Notes: generated from the sequence alone by a model not told the origin. A DNA stretch of 64,000 nt from Bradyrhizobiaceae bacterium Ga0074131 (GCA_001464035.1 LNEC01000008.1:1-64000); one strand, 5' to 3'. Counted from the stretch's first letter, positions 35,257-44,938 are shown. Numbers and translations are program-made.

Positions 35257-36642
35257 ATGACCAGAGCCGATGCCATCGCCGGAGCGCGCCGGCAGCTCCA
35301 TTCGGGCGAGTTTCTCACCGAACTCGGCCGCAGGGTCGCCTATCGGACCGAAAGCCAGAACCCAGGCAGTCGCGATGCGCTGCGCGCCTATCTCGACGAC
35401 GAACTGCAGCCGGCATTTGCGCAGCTCGATTTCTCTTCGCGATTGATCGAATCCCCGACCGGAAAGGGTCCTTATCTGATTGCGGAGTATCGCGAGGAGG
35501 CGTCGGCGCCGACCGTTCTGATGTACGGCCACGGCGATGTCGTCGGCGGCATGGAAGGCGAATGGCGCGACAATCTCGATCCTTGGCGGACCACCGTGTC
35601 AGGCAATCGGGTCTACGGCCGCGGCACCGCCGACAACAAGGGCCAGCACAGCATCAACCTCTCGGCACTTCGGGCGGTGCGGGAGGCGCGTGGCGGCAAG
35701 CTCGGTTTCAATGCCAAATTCATCATCGAGACCAACGAGGAGATCGGTTCGCCGGATTTGCGCCAGGTCTGCGAGGCGCTCCGCGAGGAGCTCAGGGCCG
35801 ATCTGTTTCTGGCATCCGACGGGCCGCGGCTTTCCGCCGATCGCCCGACCATCTTCCTAGGCTGCCGAGGTGGTTTGAGGATTCATCTTGACGTGAAGCT
35901 GCGCGACGGCGCGCATCATTCCGGCAATTGGGGCGGCGTGCTGGCCAATGCCGCGACCATTCTGTCGGGCGCGATCGCCTCCCTGGTCGACCACAACGGA
36001 CGCCTGCAACTGGATCAGCTGAAGCCGCCGCGCATTTCCAACGCGATTCGCGCGGTGCTGGCCGACGTGAAGGTCGAGCCGACGGTGGGTGAGCCGGCGC
36101 TATCGCCGGGCTGGGGCGAGGAGGGACTGTCGGCCGCCGAGCGGCTCTACGCCTGGAACACGCTCGAAGTGCTGGCGATGTCGGCAGGCAACATCGCCAG
36201 CCCCGCCAATGCCATTCCCGGTGAGGCGCATGCGGTGCTGCAGTTGCGCTTCGTCGTCGGAACCCGGATCGGCCAGGTCGTTGACGCGGTGCGGGCGCAT
36301 CTGCACAACAACGGGTTTCCGATGGTCGAGGTGCGCGCGGCCCAGAGCTTTGCCGCGTCACGTACCGATTTCGATAGCCCCTGGGTCAGCTGGGCCGCGG
36401 CGTCGATCGAGCGAACCACCGGAAAGGCGCCGGCGATCCTGCCGAATTTCGGGGGATCGCTGCCCAACGACGTGTTTTCCGAAGGGCTCGGCCTGCCGAC
36501 GATCTGGGTCCCGCACTCCTATCCGGGCTGCTCGCAGCACGCGCCCGATGAGCACATTCTGCTCAGCGTGACCGAAGAGGCGCTGGGCATCATGGCGGGC
36601 CTGTTCTGGGATCTGGGCGAGATGCCGTGCGATCGGCAATGA
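35257..36642 (+). CDS. M20-family metallopeptidase/amidohydrolase
   Basis: Start ATG 35257 follows AAAGAGAAG; an in-frame start 42 bases upstream is less likely. The 461-residue protein has the metal-binding MYGHGDVV, GRGTADNKGQHSINLSALRA, the catalytic Glu pair in FIIETNEEIGSPDL, and a C-terminal His in YPGCSQHAPDEHILL. These are M20 dipeptidase or deacylase features, with a lid domain in between (about 200-330). It probably hydrolyses a peptide or N-acyl amino acid. It is divergent from the LLM gene, with 185 bases between starts. Confidence 0.92.
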   Translation: MTRADAIAGARRQLHSGEFLTELGRRVAYRTESQNPGSRDALRAYLDDELQPAFAQLDFSSRLIESPTGKGPYLIAEYREEASAPTVLMYGHGDVVGGMEGEWRDNLDPWRTTVSGNRVYGRGTADNKGQHSINLSALRAVREARGGKLGFNAKFIIETNEEIGSPDLRQVCEALREELRADLFLASDGPRLSADRPTIFLGCRGGLRIHLDVKLRDGAHHSGNWGGVLANAATILSGAIASLVDHNGRLQLDQLKPPRISNAIRAVLADVKVEPTVGEPALSPGWGEEGLSAAERLYAWNTLEVLAMSAGNIASPANAIPGEAHAVLQLRFVVGTRIGQVVDAVRAHLHNNGFPMVEVRAAQSFAASRTDFDSPWVSWAAASIERTTGKAPAILPNFGGSLPNDVFSEGLGLPTIWVPHSYPGCSQHAPDEHILLSVTEEALGIMAGLFWDLGEMPCDRQ

Positions 36643-36728
36643 GTACCGCGCGCCCATCGACGATGCGGCGCGGCTGGAACCTTCGAGGTGGATTGACTTT
36701 GCCGGCGCCGCTGAACAACGGTAATGCG

Positions 36729-36986
36729 ATGTGCAGGGTATCAAGATCGGAAACACGGCTGAAGGCGACGTTCCGGGTCAAGTTGAACGGCGAGACCGTT
36801 GCGATCGAGACTGTCGGCGAGGCTTACGACTTCATCACCAGCCTCAATTCGGTCGAGTGGATGGAGTTTCAATCGCTCCACCGCGATGCCAAGGCCGCGC
36901 TTGAGGCCGCGGCCGACGATGGCATGCTGATCGTGCAGGCGACCAACGCGCTCCGCGCTCTGTTCGCGCGCGCAAAGCTGCTCTGA
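36729..36986 (+). CDS. DUF982 protein
   Basis: The 85-residue protein reads ATFRVKLNGETVAIETVGEA, then YDFITSLNSVEWMEFQSLHR and AALEAAADDGMLIVQATNAL. The A-x-x-F-L-x-x-W pattern and the ending resemble DUF982, a small family frequent in rhizobia and of unknown role. ATG 36729 is where homology begins; an upstream in-frame ATG at 36627 overlaps the M20 gene end. Confidence 0.75.
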   Translation: MCRVSRSETRLKATFRVKLNGETVAIETVGEAYDFITSLNSVEWMEFQSLHRDAKAALEAAADDGMLIVQATNALRALFARAKLL

Positions 36987-37012
36987 AACCTTAGAGGCTG
37001 CCGTGAACCTGG

Positions 37013-38521
37013 CTAGACGCCTTCGTCCAGAGCCACCAGTTCGCGCTTCTTGCGCAGCGACGGCAGCAGCGGGCCGACGAGAAGCACCACCGCAATCGCC
37101 AGGCATACCGCCGAGATCGGGCGCTCCACGAACGTGAAGAGGTCGCCCTGCGACAGTATCAGCGATTTGCGCAGGTTGTTTTCCAGCATCGGCCCCAGCA
37201 CGAAGGCCAGCACCAGCGGCGCAGGCTCGTAGCCGAGCTTGCGCATGAAATAGCCGATCAAGCCGAAGGCGATCATCACATAGACGTCGAACACGTTGTT
37301 GCTGGAACAATAGACGCCGATGATGGTGAACAGAATGATCAGCGGGAACAGGATATTGTACGGCAGCTTCAACAGCTGGACCCACATCCCGATCAGCGGC
37401 AGGTTGAGTACCAGCAGCATCGCGTTGCCGATATACATGCTGGCGACGATGCCCCAGAACAGGCCGGGGTTCTGCGTGATCATCAGCGGGCCAGGCTGCA
37501 CCCCGTGGACGATGAAGGCGCCGAGCAGCAGGGCCATGACCACGTTGGGCGGAATGCCGAGCGTCATCAGCGGAATGAAAGCGCCGCCCGCGGCGGCATT
37601 GTTGGCGGCTTCCGGGCCTGCGACGCCCTCGATCGCACCATTGCCGAACCGCTCCGGCGTCTTCGACAACCGCTTCTCCAGCGCGTAGGACGCGAACGAG
37701 GAGATCACGGAGCCGCCGCCCGGCAGAATTCCCAGAAAGAATCCAAGGATGGTGCCGCGACCGATCGGTCCGGCGCTGGCCTTCCAGTCGGCCTTGTTCG
37801 GCAGCAAATGCGTGATTTTGGCATTGATGACGTCGCGCTTGATGATTTGCTCGGTATTGATCAGGACCTCGGCGACGCCGAACAGGCCCATTACCACGGG
37901 CACCAGACCGATGCCGTCGATCAATTCCAGGCGGCCGAAGGTCAGGCGAGGCTGCGCCGTGATGCTGTCGAGCCCGACCAGTCCGAGCACGATGCCGATG
38001 CAGGCCATCAGCAGCGCCTTCGCCATCGAGCCCTGGGTGAGGAAGGTCAACACCACCAGGCCCAGAACCATCAGGCTGAAATACTCCGCCGGCCCGAACG
38101 CGATCGCCACGCTGGCCAGCGACGGCGCCACCAGCATCAGCGCGACCAGCGCGAACGTGCCAGCGATGAACGAACCCAGCGCCGAGATGCCGAGCGCCGG
38201 ACCGGCGCGGCCCTGCTTCGCCATCTGATGGCCGTCGATGCAGGTCACCACCGAAGCGGCTTCGCCGGGGATGTTGACCAGGATGGAAGTGGTGGAGCCG
38301 CCATACATCGAGCCGTAATAGATGCCGGCCATCATGATGATGCCGGACTCCGGCGTTCCCGACAGCGTGATCGGCAACAGCAGCGACATCGCCGAGATCG
38401 GACCGATGCCCGGCAGCACGCCCACCAGCGTGCCGATGAACACCCCGATGAAGCAGTAGAGCAGGTTGATCGGCAAAAGCGCGACGCCGAAGCCTTGCCC
38501 GACGTTGAGAAGGGTTTCCAT
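37013..38521 (-). CDS. tctA: Tripartite tricarboxylate transporter, large membrane subunit TctA
   Basis: The 502-residue protein has about 12 hydrophobic segments. GVFIGTLVGVLPGIGPISAM and the later FFLGILPGGGSVISSFASYA are the repeated G-x-L-P-G-x-G motifs of TctA, which form the substrate path. Also typical is GIYYGSMYGGSTTSILVNIP. It works with the small subunit TctB and the periplasmic binding protein TctC, all on this strand in the order C-B-A. Confidence 0.95.
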   Translation of the reverse strand: METLLNVGQGFGVALLPINLLYCFIGVFIGTLVGVLPGIGPISAMSLLLPITLSGTPESGIIMMAGIYYGSMYGGSTTSILVNIPGEAASVVTCIDGHQMAKQGRAGPALGISALGSFIAGTFALVALMLVAPSLASVAIAFGPAEYFSLMVLGLVVLTFLTQGSMAKALLMACIGIVLGLVGLDSITAQPRLTFGRLELIDGIGLVPVVMGLFGVAEVLINTEQIIKRDVINAKITHLLPNKADWKASAGPIGRGTILGFFLGILPGGGSVISSFASYALEKRLSKTPERFGNGAIEGVAGPEAANNAAAGGAFIPLMTLGIPPNVVMALLLGAFIVHGVQPGPLMITQNPGLFWGIVASMYIGNAMLLVLNLPLIGMWVQLLKLPYNILFPLIILFTIIGVYCSSNNVFDVYVMIAFGLIGYFMRKLGYEPAPLVLAFVLGPMLENNLRKSLILSQGDLFTFVERPISAVCLAIAVVLLVGPLLPSLRKKRELVALDEGV

Positions 38522-38534
38522 GTTTTCGGTCCAG

Positions 38535-39020
38535 TCAGCCGATCTCGAAGATGCCCGCGGGCAACTGGATCAGGAGCAAGCGTTTCAGCACCCACCACAC
38601 CCCGAGCGGGGCGAGGAGGGCGATCGGAATGGCCAGCGACCAGCGTACCGGATCGATCAGGCGCAGCAGCAGCAACATCAGCGGGATGGTGGAGAGCAGA
38701 AATCCGAGCCTGTCGAGCGCCAGCGCAAACGCGATGAGGCATGCGATGACCACCAGCGGCTTGGTCCAGCGTGCGCCGGTCCAGCGCGAGCCGAAAGTCG
38801 CGCCACCCTCGGTCACTGCCGCAATAATGATCGTGACGGCGAACAGGCACATCAGGATGCCCGTGTAGAACATCACATAGCCGGAGCCGGGATCATTGAT
38901 CGTGCCGAGCTTGAGCTTGAGGCCCGACCAGACGACGAAGACGCCGAGCACGAGGCCGATCAGCCCGCCCCAAAGCTCGGAATTGTTGACGCGGAGTTTG
39001 ACGTTGGTTGGATCGCTCAT
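38535..39020 (-). CDS. tctB: Tripartite tricarboxylate transporter, small membrane subunit TctB
   Basis: ATG 39020, behind AGAGGAAAT, gives 161 residues with four hydrophobic segments (LWGGLIGLVLGVFVVWSGLK, YVMFYTGILMCLFAVTIII, PLVVIACLIAFALALDRLGF and SLAIPIALLAPLGVWWVLKR). Length and layout match TctB. The frame upstream of the ATG is open through the repeat element, but has no protein-like pattern. It is 13 bases before tctA. Confidence 0.9.
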   Translation of the reverse strand: MSDPTNVKLRVNNSELWGGLIGLVLGVFVVWSGLKLKLGTINDPGSGYVMFYTGILMCLFAVTIIIAAVTEGGATFGSRWTGARWTKPLVVIACLIAFALALDRLGFLLSTIPLMLLLLRLIDPVRWSLAIPIALLAPLGVWWVLKRLLLIQLPAGIFEIG

Positions 39021-39103
39021 CGATTTCCTCTCAGGCGTTCCCCGGACGCACGCAGCGGCTTTGCCGGAGCGCTGCAGAGCCGGGGGTCCACGGAGCAAGT
39101 ATA

Positions 39104-39156
39104 GGTCCCGGCTCTGCGGCGCAGCGCTGAAGGAGCGCTGCACCGCGTCCGGGACC
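39104..39156. repeat. GC-rich nested inverted repeat between tctC and tctB
   Basis: GGTCCCGG (39104-39111) pairs with CCGGGACC (39149-39156). Inside it CAGCGCT-GAAGG-AGCGCTG (39122-39140) forms a second perfect stem. A related, less regular GC-rich copy lies at about 39033-39095. The element may be a processing or attenuation site that makes tctC more abundant than tctBA. It looks like the mosaic intergenic elements of Bradyrhizobium. Confidence 0.75.
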
Positions 39157-39165
39157 CGAAGGCGG

Positions 39166-40137
39166 TCAGTTCTTCTTCTTCGCCAGCCCGAGTGTCTCGA
39201 TCACCTTGAGTTCGGAATTGGTGACCTCGGTGACGAATTTCTTGTAGTCCTCGGTATTCTTGTAGTTCGGGACCATGTCGAATTTGGCCAGCGTCGTAAC
39301 CACGGCGGGATCGTCGAGCGCCTTCTTGAAGGCGTCATGCAGCTTGGCGACGATCTTCGGGTCCATGCCCTTGGGTCCGGCGATGCCGAACGGAGAATCG
39401 TAGACCATCGGATAGCCGAGTTCCTTGAGCGTCGGCACGTCAGGGAAATTCGGCGACCGCGCCGAGGTCCACACCATCAGAAGCCGAAGCTTGCCGGCGT
39501 CGACCAGGGGGCGCCAGCCGGTCGAATCGGCCTGCAGCATGGTGTGCTGACCGAGCACGGCGGCATTGGTTTCCGCGCCGCCCTTGAACGGCACCTGCGT
39601 CAGCTTGATTCCCGCCAGCGCGGCGATCTGTTCCATGCCGATGTGCAGCGAGGTTCCGGCCCCGGGGGTGGCATAGGTCACCTTACCGGGATTGGCCTTG
39701 GCGTAGTCGACCACGTCCTTCCAGGTCTTGAACTGGGACTCGGCGCTGGTGGTGACGCCGAAGGTGTAGCCGGTGAGATGAATGATGTAGCTGAAATCCT
39801 TGGCCGGATCCCACGATACTTCCTGCATCAAGGGCAGGCGAAACACCGTGATCGGGATCTGCGCGATGGTATAGCCGTCCGGCTTGGCGCTGGCCACCAT
39901 GGTAGCCGGACCGACGGTGCCGCTGCCGCCGGCCTTGTTGTCGATCGTGATCGGCTGGCCGAGGATCTTGGATGCGCTGTCTGCGATCGCGCGCATCGAG
40001 ATGTCGGTCGATCCTCCGGCCGGCCATGGAACGATCAGGGTGATCGGCTTGGTCGGGTAGTCCTGCGCACCGGCGCCGGCAGACATCAGCACGCCGATCG
40101 CGGCCAGCGCGATCATCAAACGACCAGATTGGAACAT
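39166..40137 (-). CDS. tctC: Tripartite tricarboxylate transporter substrate-binding protein TctC (Bug family)
   Basis: The 323-residue precursor has a signal peptide (LMIALAAIGVLMSAGAGAQD), then YPTKPITLIVPWPAGGSTDI and IDNKAGGSGTVGPATMVASA, the first ligand loop of Bug proteins. The C-terminus FVTEVTNSELKVIETLGLAK is also typical. Bug proteins bind carboxylates such as citrate, malonate or aromatic acids. First gene of the tct operon. Confidence 0.95.
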   Translation of the reverse strand: MFQSGRLMIALAAIGVLMSAGAGAQDYPTKPITLIVPWPAGGSTDISMRAIADSASKILGQPITIDNKAGGSGTVGPATMVASAKPDGYTIAQIPITVFRLPLMQEVSWDPAKDFSYIIHLTGYTFGVTTSAESQFKTWKDVVDYAKANPGKVTYATPGAGTSLHIGMEQIAALAGIKLTQVPFKGGAETNAAVLGQHTMLQADSTGWRPLVDAGKLRLLMVWTSARSPNFPDVPTLKELGYPMVYDSPFGIAGPKGMDPKIVAKLHDAFKKALDDPAVVTTLAKFDMVPNYKNTEDYKKFVTEVTNSELKVIETLGLAKKKN

Positions 40138-40461
40138 TCAGTTTCTCCCTGCGGCCCCGCTCACGCGAAACCGGAATTGTTATGGTTACTGCATTCAATC
40201 TTCTCCGAAAACGATGGGGAAGAAAAGCACCCAATCGCTGTATTGACCGCATTCCGCCCGGATTTGGCGCGTGCGACAACAAGCCTGCCGCAGGACGGAA
40301 GATTCGTGCCGGGCCGGCACGAGCTTGCACATCGATGGGTCGTCCTCCAAACGGCCCATTGCGATGGCCTGACGTTCGGGTCATAGATATGCGGAACCGG
40401 ACCGCCTTGTTCCGTTCATCTGCCAATTTCTGCATTGCAGGGAAACGCCTGCTTGAAGCGC
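40138..40461. other. Divergent intergenic region, no gene seen
   Basis: These 324 bases separate the divergent tctC and the gene at 40462. They must hold both promoters. Short frames in both directions are not protein-like and I see no clear palindrome. Confidence 0.4.
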
Positions 40462-40878
40462 ATGACGCCATCCCCGACCGCCTCCGACGCCGCCGTGATA
40501 GAGGCGTTTGCCGGGATTCCCGGGTTGCTCGAGCGGGCGCCTGCACTGATCGCGCGCGGCCGCGCCCTCGACTGTGAATGCCTGTTGGGAACTCTCGATC
40601 ACCCGTTTCATATCTCGATCCGCAGCGGCAGGATTGTCGACCTGACGCCGGCGCCGGTGCTGATGCGGTCCTGGCGCTTCTCCTATCGCGCGACGGCCGC
40701 GGCCTGGTTGGAGTATTGGAAACCCGCACCAAAACCGGGCTGGCACGATCTGCTGGCCTTGACCAAATTGGAACAAGCCGCCCTCGAAGGCGACCTGCAT
40801 CCGTTCATGACTCATCTGCAGTACTTCAAGGACGTGCTGGCGCTGCCCCGGCGGCATGGATCGGCGGTGCCGGCATGA
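40462..40878 (+). CDS. Hypothetical protein, possible SCP2-like sterol-binding domain
   Basis: The 138-residue protein contains PALIARGRALDCECLLGTLD, then HPFHISIRSGRIVDLTPAPV and SWRFSYRATAAAWLEYWKPA, then GWHDLLALTKLEQAALEGDL. The middle (F.I.IR.GRI) followed by an aromatic-rich helix and a C-terminal helix resembles SCP2-type lipid-binding domains, but the match is weak. It overlaps the following hydrolase by 4 bases and opens a seven-gene operon. ATG 40462 is chosen; a TTG 27 bases upstream is in frame. Confidence 0.7.
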   Translation: MTPSPTASDAAVIEAFAGIPGLLERAPALIARGRALDCECLLGTLDHPFHISIRSGRIVDLTPAPVLMRSWRFSYRATAAAWLEYWKPAPKPGWHDLLALTKLEQAALEGDLHPFMTHLQYFKDVLALPRRHGSAVPA

Positions 40879-41756
40879 CCGGCCATATCGAGCCGATGGT
40901 CGGCCGCTACGTCCACGTCGACATCGATGGCGAGATGCATCGCATCTACTTCGAAGAGAACGGCGCCGGCATTCCGCTGGTGTGCCTGCATACGGCCGGC
41001 TCCGATGGGCGGCAATGGCGGCATCTGCTTGGCGACGAGGAATTCTCAAAAAGATTCCGGATCATTGCGTTCGATATGCCCTGGCACGGCAAATCCAATC
41101 CGCCCTCCAGCTGGACCGGCGAGGAGTACCGGCTGACGACCGCCCGCTACACCGCGACGATCCGCGCCTTCTGCCATGCGCTGGGACTGCAGAAGCCCGT
41201 CGTCATGGGATGCTCGATCGGCGGGCGCATCGTTCTCAATCTGGCGATCGATCATGCGCGTGAATTTCGCGCGTTGATCGGGCTGGAAGCCGCCGATTTT
41301 CAGGCGCCGTGGTACGATACTTCCTGGTTGCATCGTCCCGACGTTCACGGCGGTGAGATCTGCGCCGCGCTGGTGTCCGGCCTGATCGCACCGCAAGGCC
41401 CGGAAGTCTCGCGCCGCGAAACATTGTGGAGCTACATGCAGGGCGGACCGGGCGTATTCAAGGGCGACCTCCATTTCTATCGGGTCGACGGCGACCTGCG
41501 CGGCCGGGTGGGGAAGATCGATACCGGTGTTTGCCCGCTCTATTTGCTGACCGGCGAGTATGATTTCTCCTGTACGCCCGAGGACACCAGGCGAACCGCG
41601 GCCGCGATCGGCGGCGCCAGCGTCACCATCATGGAACAGCTCGGTCATTTCCCGATGAGCGAGAATCCCGGTCAGTTTCGCCGCTATATCGCGCCGGTCC
41701 TGAGCGAAATCCTCAAGCAGTCGACGACATCAACCAAGCAAGGAGCACACGTATGA
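40875..41756 (+). CDS. Alpha/beta hydrolase
   Basis: The 293-residue protein has the oxyanion region VCLHTAGSDGRQWRHLL, DMPWHGKSNPP, the nucleophile elbow MGCSIGGRIVLNLA (Ser in GCSIGG), the acid in GEYDFSCTPEDTRR and the catalytic His in MEQLGHFPMSENP. The fold is a typical ester or amide hydrolase. Its ATGA overlaps both the preceding stop and, at the other end, the start of the binding protein. Coupling to an amino-acid transporter suggests that it hydrolyses an amino-acid ester or amide after uptake. Confidence 0.9.
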   Translation: MTGHIEPMVGRYVHVDIDGEMHRIYFEENGAGIPLVCLHTAGSDGRQWRHLLGDEEFSKRFRIIAFDMPWHGKSNPPSSWTGEEYRLTTARYTATIRAFCHALGLQKPVVMGCSIGGRIVLNLAIDHAREFRALIGLEAADFQAPWYDTSWLHRPDVHGGEICAALVSGLIAPQGPEVSRRETLWSYMQGGPGVFKGDLHFYRVDGDLRGRVGKIDTGVCPLYLLTGEYDFSCTPEDTRRTAAAIGGASVTIMEQLGHFPMSENPGQFRRYIAPVLSEILKQSTTSTKQGAHV

Positions 41757-42664
41757 AACGCAATGCTATGATCGGCTACACGCTCGCCGCCGCGCTGTGC
41801 GCAGGACCGGCGATGGCGCAGGAACTCACGGGGACGCTGAAAAACATCAAGCAAACCGGCGCCATCACCCTCGGCTTCCGCGACTCGTCGATTCCGTTCT
41901 CCTATCTAGACGACAACCAGAAGCCGATCGGCTACGCGATGGACATCTGCTACAAGATCGTCGATGCCGTGAAGAAGGAGCTCAAGCTCGACAAGCTCGA
42001 GGTCAAGCTCAATCCGGTGACGTCATCGACCCGTATTCCGCTGTTGGCCAATGGCACGATCGATCTCGAATGCGGCTCGACGACCAACAATGTCGAGCGG
42101 CAGAAGCAGATCTCCTACACCAACACTCATTTTTTGACCGCAAGCCGCTACGTCTCCAAGAAGGCCAGCAAGATCGGTTCGATCGACGACCTCAAGGGCA
42201 AGTCGGTGGTCTCGACGTCGGGCACCACCAACATCAAGCAGCTCACCGAGGCCAACGCCGAACGCAAGCTCGGCATCAATATCATTCCCGCCAAGGATCA
42301 CGCGGAAGCGTTCCTGATGGTGGAGACCGACCGGGCCGTCGCTTTCGTGATGGATGACATTCTGCTGGCGAGCCTGGTTGCCGGCTCGAAGGCGCCGGGG
42401 GATTACGTCATCTCGAAGGACGCGTTTTCCAAGCCGGAGCCATACGGCATCATGCTGCGCAAGGACGACCCGGCCTTCAAGAAGGTGGTCGATGCGGCGA
42501 CCGCGGCTCTCTATACAAGCTCCGAAGGTCAGAAGATCTACGACAAGTGGTTTACGCAGAAAATCCCGCCCAAAGGATTGAACCTCAACGCGCCGATCAG
42601 CGCGGAGCTGAAGAACCAGTTCGCCAAGCCTTCCGATTCCCCTGATCCTGATTCCTACAAGTAG
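41753..42664 (+). CDS. Amino-acid ABC transporter periplasmic binding protein (GltI-like)
   Basis: The 303-residue precursor has a signal peptide (MIGYTLAAALCAGPAMAQEL). ITLGFRDSSIPFSYLDDNQK, then IGYAMDICYKIVDAVKKELK and IDLECGSTTNNVERQKQISY, are the classical SBP_bac_3 pattern of glutamate/aspartate-type binding proteins. It starts inside the end of the hydrolase gene (ATGA). With the next three genes it forms a polar amino-acid uptake system. Confidence 0.94.
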   Translation: MKRNAMIGYTLAAALCAGPAMAQELTGTLKNIKQTGAITLGFRDSSIPFSYLDDNQKPIGYAMDICYKIVDAVKKELKLDKLEVKLNPVTSSTRIPLLANGTIDLECGSTTNNVERQKQISYTNTHFLTASRYVSKKASKIGSIDDLKGKSVVSTSGTTNIKQLTEANAERKLGINIIPAKDHAEAFLMVETDRAVAFVMDDILLASLVAGSKAPGDYVISKDAFSKPEPYGIMLRKDDPAFKKVVDAATAALYTSSEGQKIYDKWFTQKIPPKGLNLNAPISAELKNQFAKPSDSPDPDSYK

Positions 42665-42763
42665 ACGGCTCGGTCCACAGCGCATTGATCATGCTCCCGC
42701 CCATGCAATTGGCCCGGCCATTGCATGGGCAAGGTCCGGCGGCGTAGCGAACGGTAGGTTTCG

Positions 42764-43495
42764 GTGAGTTACAACTGGAATTGGAGCATTTTCTTCGAAC
42801 CGGCCCCGGGCGGGACCGGCACTTATTTCGACATGCTGCTGTCGGGCCTTTGGCTTACCATCCAGACCGGCGTTTTCGCCTGGATCATCGCGCTGGTGTT
42901 CGGCTCTGTCATCGGCGTGCTGCGCACGCTGCCGTCGATGACCGCCTCCTGGGTCGGATTCGCCTACGTCGAGTTCTTCCGCAACATGCCGCTGCTGGTG
43001 CAGCTTTTCCTGTGGTTCTTCGTGCTGCCCGAGTTGTTGCCGCGAAGCTGGGGATTGTGGTTGAAGCAGCTGCCGAACGCGCCGTTCTACACGGCCGCAA
43101 TCGGCGTTGGACTTTTCATGTCGGCGCGCGTCGCGGTGCAACTGGCCGCCGGCATCGCTTCGCTGCCGCGCGGGCAAAAGCAGGCCGCGACCGCGCTCGG
43201 GCTGACCACGTCGCAGGCCTACCGCTACGTGCTGTTGCCGATCGCGTATCGCATCATCATGCCGCCGCTGACCTCCGAGTTCCTCAATACCATCAAGAAC
43301 ACCGCGGTCGCGATCACCATCGGCCTGATCGAACTGACCGGCCAGGCGCGGTCGATGCAGGAATTCTCGTTCCAGGTGTTCGAGGCTTTCACAGCCGCCA
43401 CCGTGATGTATCTGTTGATCAACATCGTCGTCGTCACCGGCATGCGTTTCCTTGAGCGCAGGTTGGCGATCCCCGGCTACATCACGGGGAAATAG
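42764..43495 (+). CDS. Amino-acid ABC transporter permease (GltJ-like)
   Basis: Start GTG 42764. The 243-residue permease has about five helices and the coupling loop QAATALGLTTSQAYRYVLLP (EAA motif). YVEFFRNMPLLVQLFLWFF is the conserved HisM/GltJ-type signature. Together with the next permease it forms the membrane pore. Confidence 0.93.
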   Translation: MSYNWNWSIFFEPAPGGTGTYFDMLLSGLWLTIQTGVFAWIIALVFGSVIGVLRTLPSMTASWVGFAYVEFFRNMPLLVQLFLWFFVLPELLPRSWGLWLKQLPNAPFYTAAIGVGLFMSARVAVQLAAGIASLPRGQKQAATALGLTTSQAYRYVLLPIAYRIIMPPLTSEFLNTIKNTAVAITIGLIELTGQARSMQEFSFQVFEAFTAATVMYLLINIVVVTGMRFLERRLAIPGYITGK

Positions 43496-43501
43496 CACAA
43501 C

Positions 43502-44194
43502 ATGTTCGCCACTTTCGATTTCGACGTCATCCGCCGCTCGCTCGGCTACCTCTTCCTCGAGGGCATGACGTTCACGCTGACCTTGACCGCGCTTTCCGCC
43601 GTCGGCGGCATAATCTTCGGCACCCTGATCGCACTGATGCGGCTGTCCGGCTACAAGCTGCTTGGCCGCATCGCCGGACTTTACGTGGACTTCATGCGGT
43701 CATTGCCGCTGGTGCTGGTGATCTTCTGGTTCTATTTCCTGGTGCCCTACGTCGGTCAATGGGTCACAGGCGCATCGCGCCCGGTCAGTGTCGGCGCGTT
43801 CACCTCCGCGCTCGTCACCTTCATCATGTTCGAAGCGGCTTATTTTTCCGAGATCATGCGCGCAGGCATCCAGTCGATCTCCAAAGGCCAGCCCGCCGCA
43901 GCCAATGCGCTCGGCCTGACCTACGCCCAGACCATGCGCTATGTCGTGCTACCCCAGGCGTTCCGAAACATGCTGCCGGTGCTGCTGACCCAGACCATCG
44001 TGCTGTTTCAGGACACCTCGTTGGTTTACGTGCTGTCGATGCCTGACTTCCTCGGTGCGGCGAGCAAAGTCGCGCAGCGTGACGGCCGGCTGGTCGAAAT
44101 GTACCTGTTCGCGGCGGTGGTCTATTTCACGATTTCCTGCGTCGCTTCATTCGGTGTCCGGCGTCTGCAGGCGCGTATCAGCATTGTCCGGTAG
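43502..44194 (+). CDS. Amino-acid ABC transporter permease (GltK-like)
   Basis: The 230-residue permease starts 6 bases after the previous stop. It shows YVDFMRSLPLVLVIFWFYFL and the EAA loop AAANALGLTYAQTMRYVVLP, then QAFRNMLPVLLTQTIVLFQD. It pairs with the preceding permease. Confidence 0.94.
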   Translation: MFATFDFDVIRRSLGYLFLEGMTFTLTLTALSAVGGIIFGTLIALMRLSGYKLLGRIAGLYVDFMRSLPLVLVIFWFYFLVPYVGQWVTGASRPVSVGAFTSALVTFIMFEAAYFSEIMRAGIQSISKGQPAAANALGLTYAQTMRYVVLPQAFRNMLPVLLTQTIVLFQDTSLVYVLSMPDFLGAASKVAQRDGRLVEMYLFAAVVYFTISCVASFGVRRLQARISIVR

Positions 44195-44203
44195 GGAGCG
44201 CGC

Positions 44204-44935
44204 ATGATCGAGATCAGGCATGTCGACAAGTGGTATGGGCCCAGTTTTCAAGCGCTGAAGGATTGCACCACCGCCGTTGCCAAGGGCGAGGTGGTGGTGG
44301 TCTGCGGTCCCTCCGGTTCGGGAAAATCGACGCTTATCAAATGCGTCAACGCGCTGGAGCCGTTCCAGAGCGGCGAAATCATCCTCGATGGCATCAAGGT
44401 CAACGATCCCAGGACCGACCTGCCGAAACTGCGCGCCCGCGTCGGCATGGTGTTCCAACATTTTGAACTGTTCCCGCATTTGAAGATCATCGAGAATCTG
44501 TGCCTGGCGCAGGAAAAGGTATTGGGACGGTCGCATGATGAGGCCGTCGCGAAGGCGGAGAAGCTGCTCGACCGGGTCGGGCTGCAGGAGCATGCGCGCA
44601 AGTACCCCGCCGAACTGTCCGGCGGACAGCAGCAGCGCGTCGCGATCGCCCGGGCGCTGGCGATGGACCCGATCGCCATGTTGTTCGACGAGCCGACCTC
44701 GGCGCTCGACCCCGAAATGATCTCCGAGGTGCTCGACGTCATGGTGGATCTGGCCCGCGAGGGCATGACCATGATGGTTGTCACCCATGAAATGGGTTTT
44801 GCCAGCAAAGTCGCACACCGGGTCATTTTCATGGACAAGGGCGAAATCGTCGAGGATGCGCTGAGGGAAGACTTTTTCGGCAGCCCCCGCAGCGACCGTG
44901 CGCAGAAGTTTCTGTCGAAGATTTTATCGCATTAG
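44204..44935 (+). CDS. Amino-acid ABC transporter ATPase (GltL/GlnQ-like)
   Basis: The 243-residue ATPase has Walker [20 protein letters not shown], the signature [20 protein letters not shown], Walker [14 protein letters not shown] and the H-loop VVTHEMGFA. It is the energising subunit of the polar amino-acid transporter. Start ATG follows GGAGCGC. Confidence 0.96.
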   Translation: MIEIRHVDKWYGPSFQALKDCTTAVAKGEVVVVCGPSGSGKSTLIKCVNALEPFQSGEIILDGIKVNDPRTDLPKLRARVGMVFQHFELFPHLKIIENLCLAQEKVLGRSHDEAVAKAEKLLDRVGLQEHARKYPAELSGGQQQRVAIARALAMDPIAMLFDEPTSALDPEMISEVLDVMVDLAREGMTMMVVTHEMGFASKVAHRVIFMDKGEIVEDALREDFFGSPRSDRAQKFLSKILSH

Positions 44936-44938
44936 AGA

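Noticed and set aside
37505..38737. A 410-codon forward frame opposite tctA
   Set aside because: Antisense shadow rich in Gln, Arg and His; the reverse strand encodes a typical TctA.
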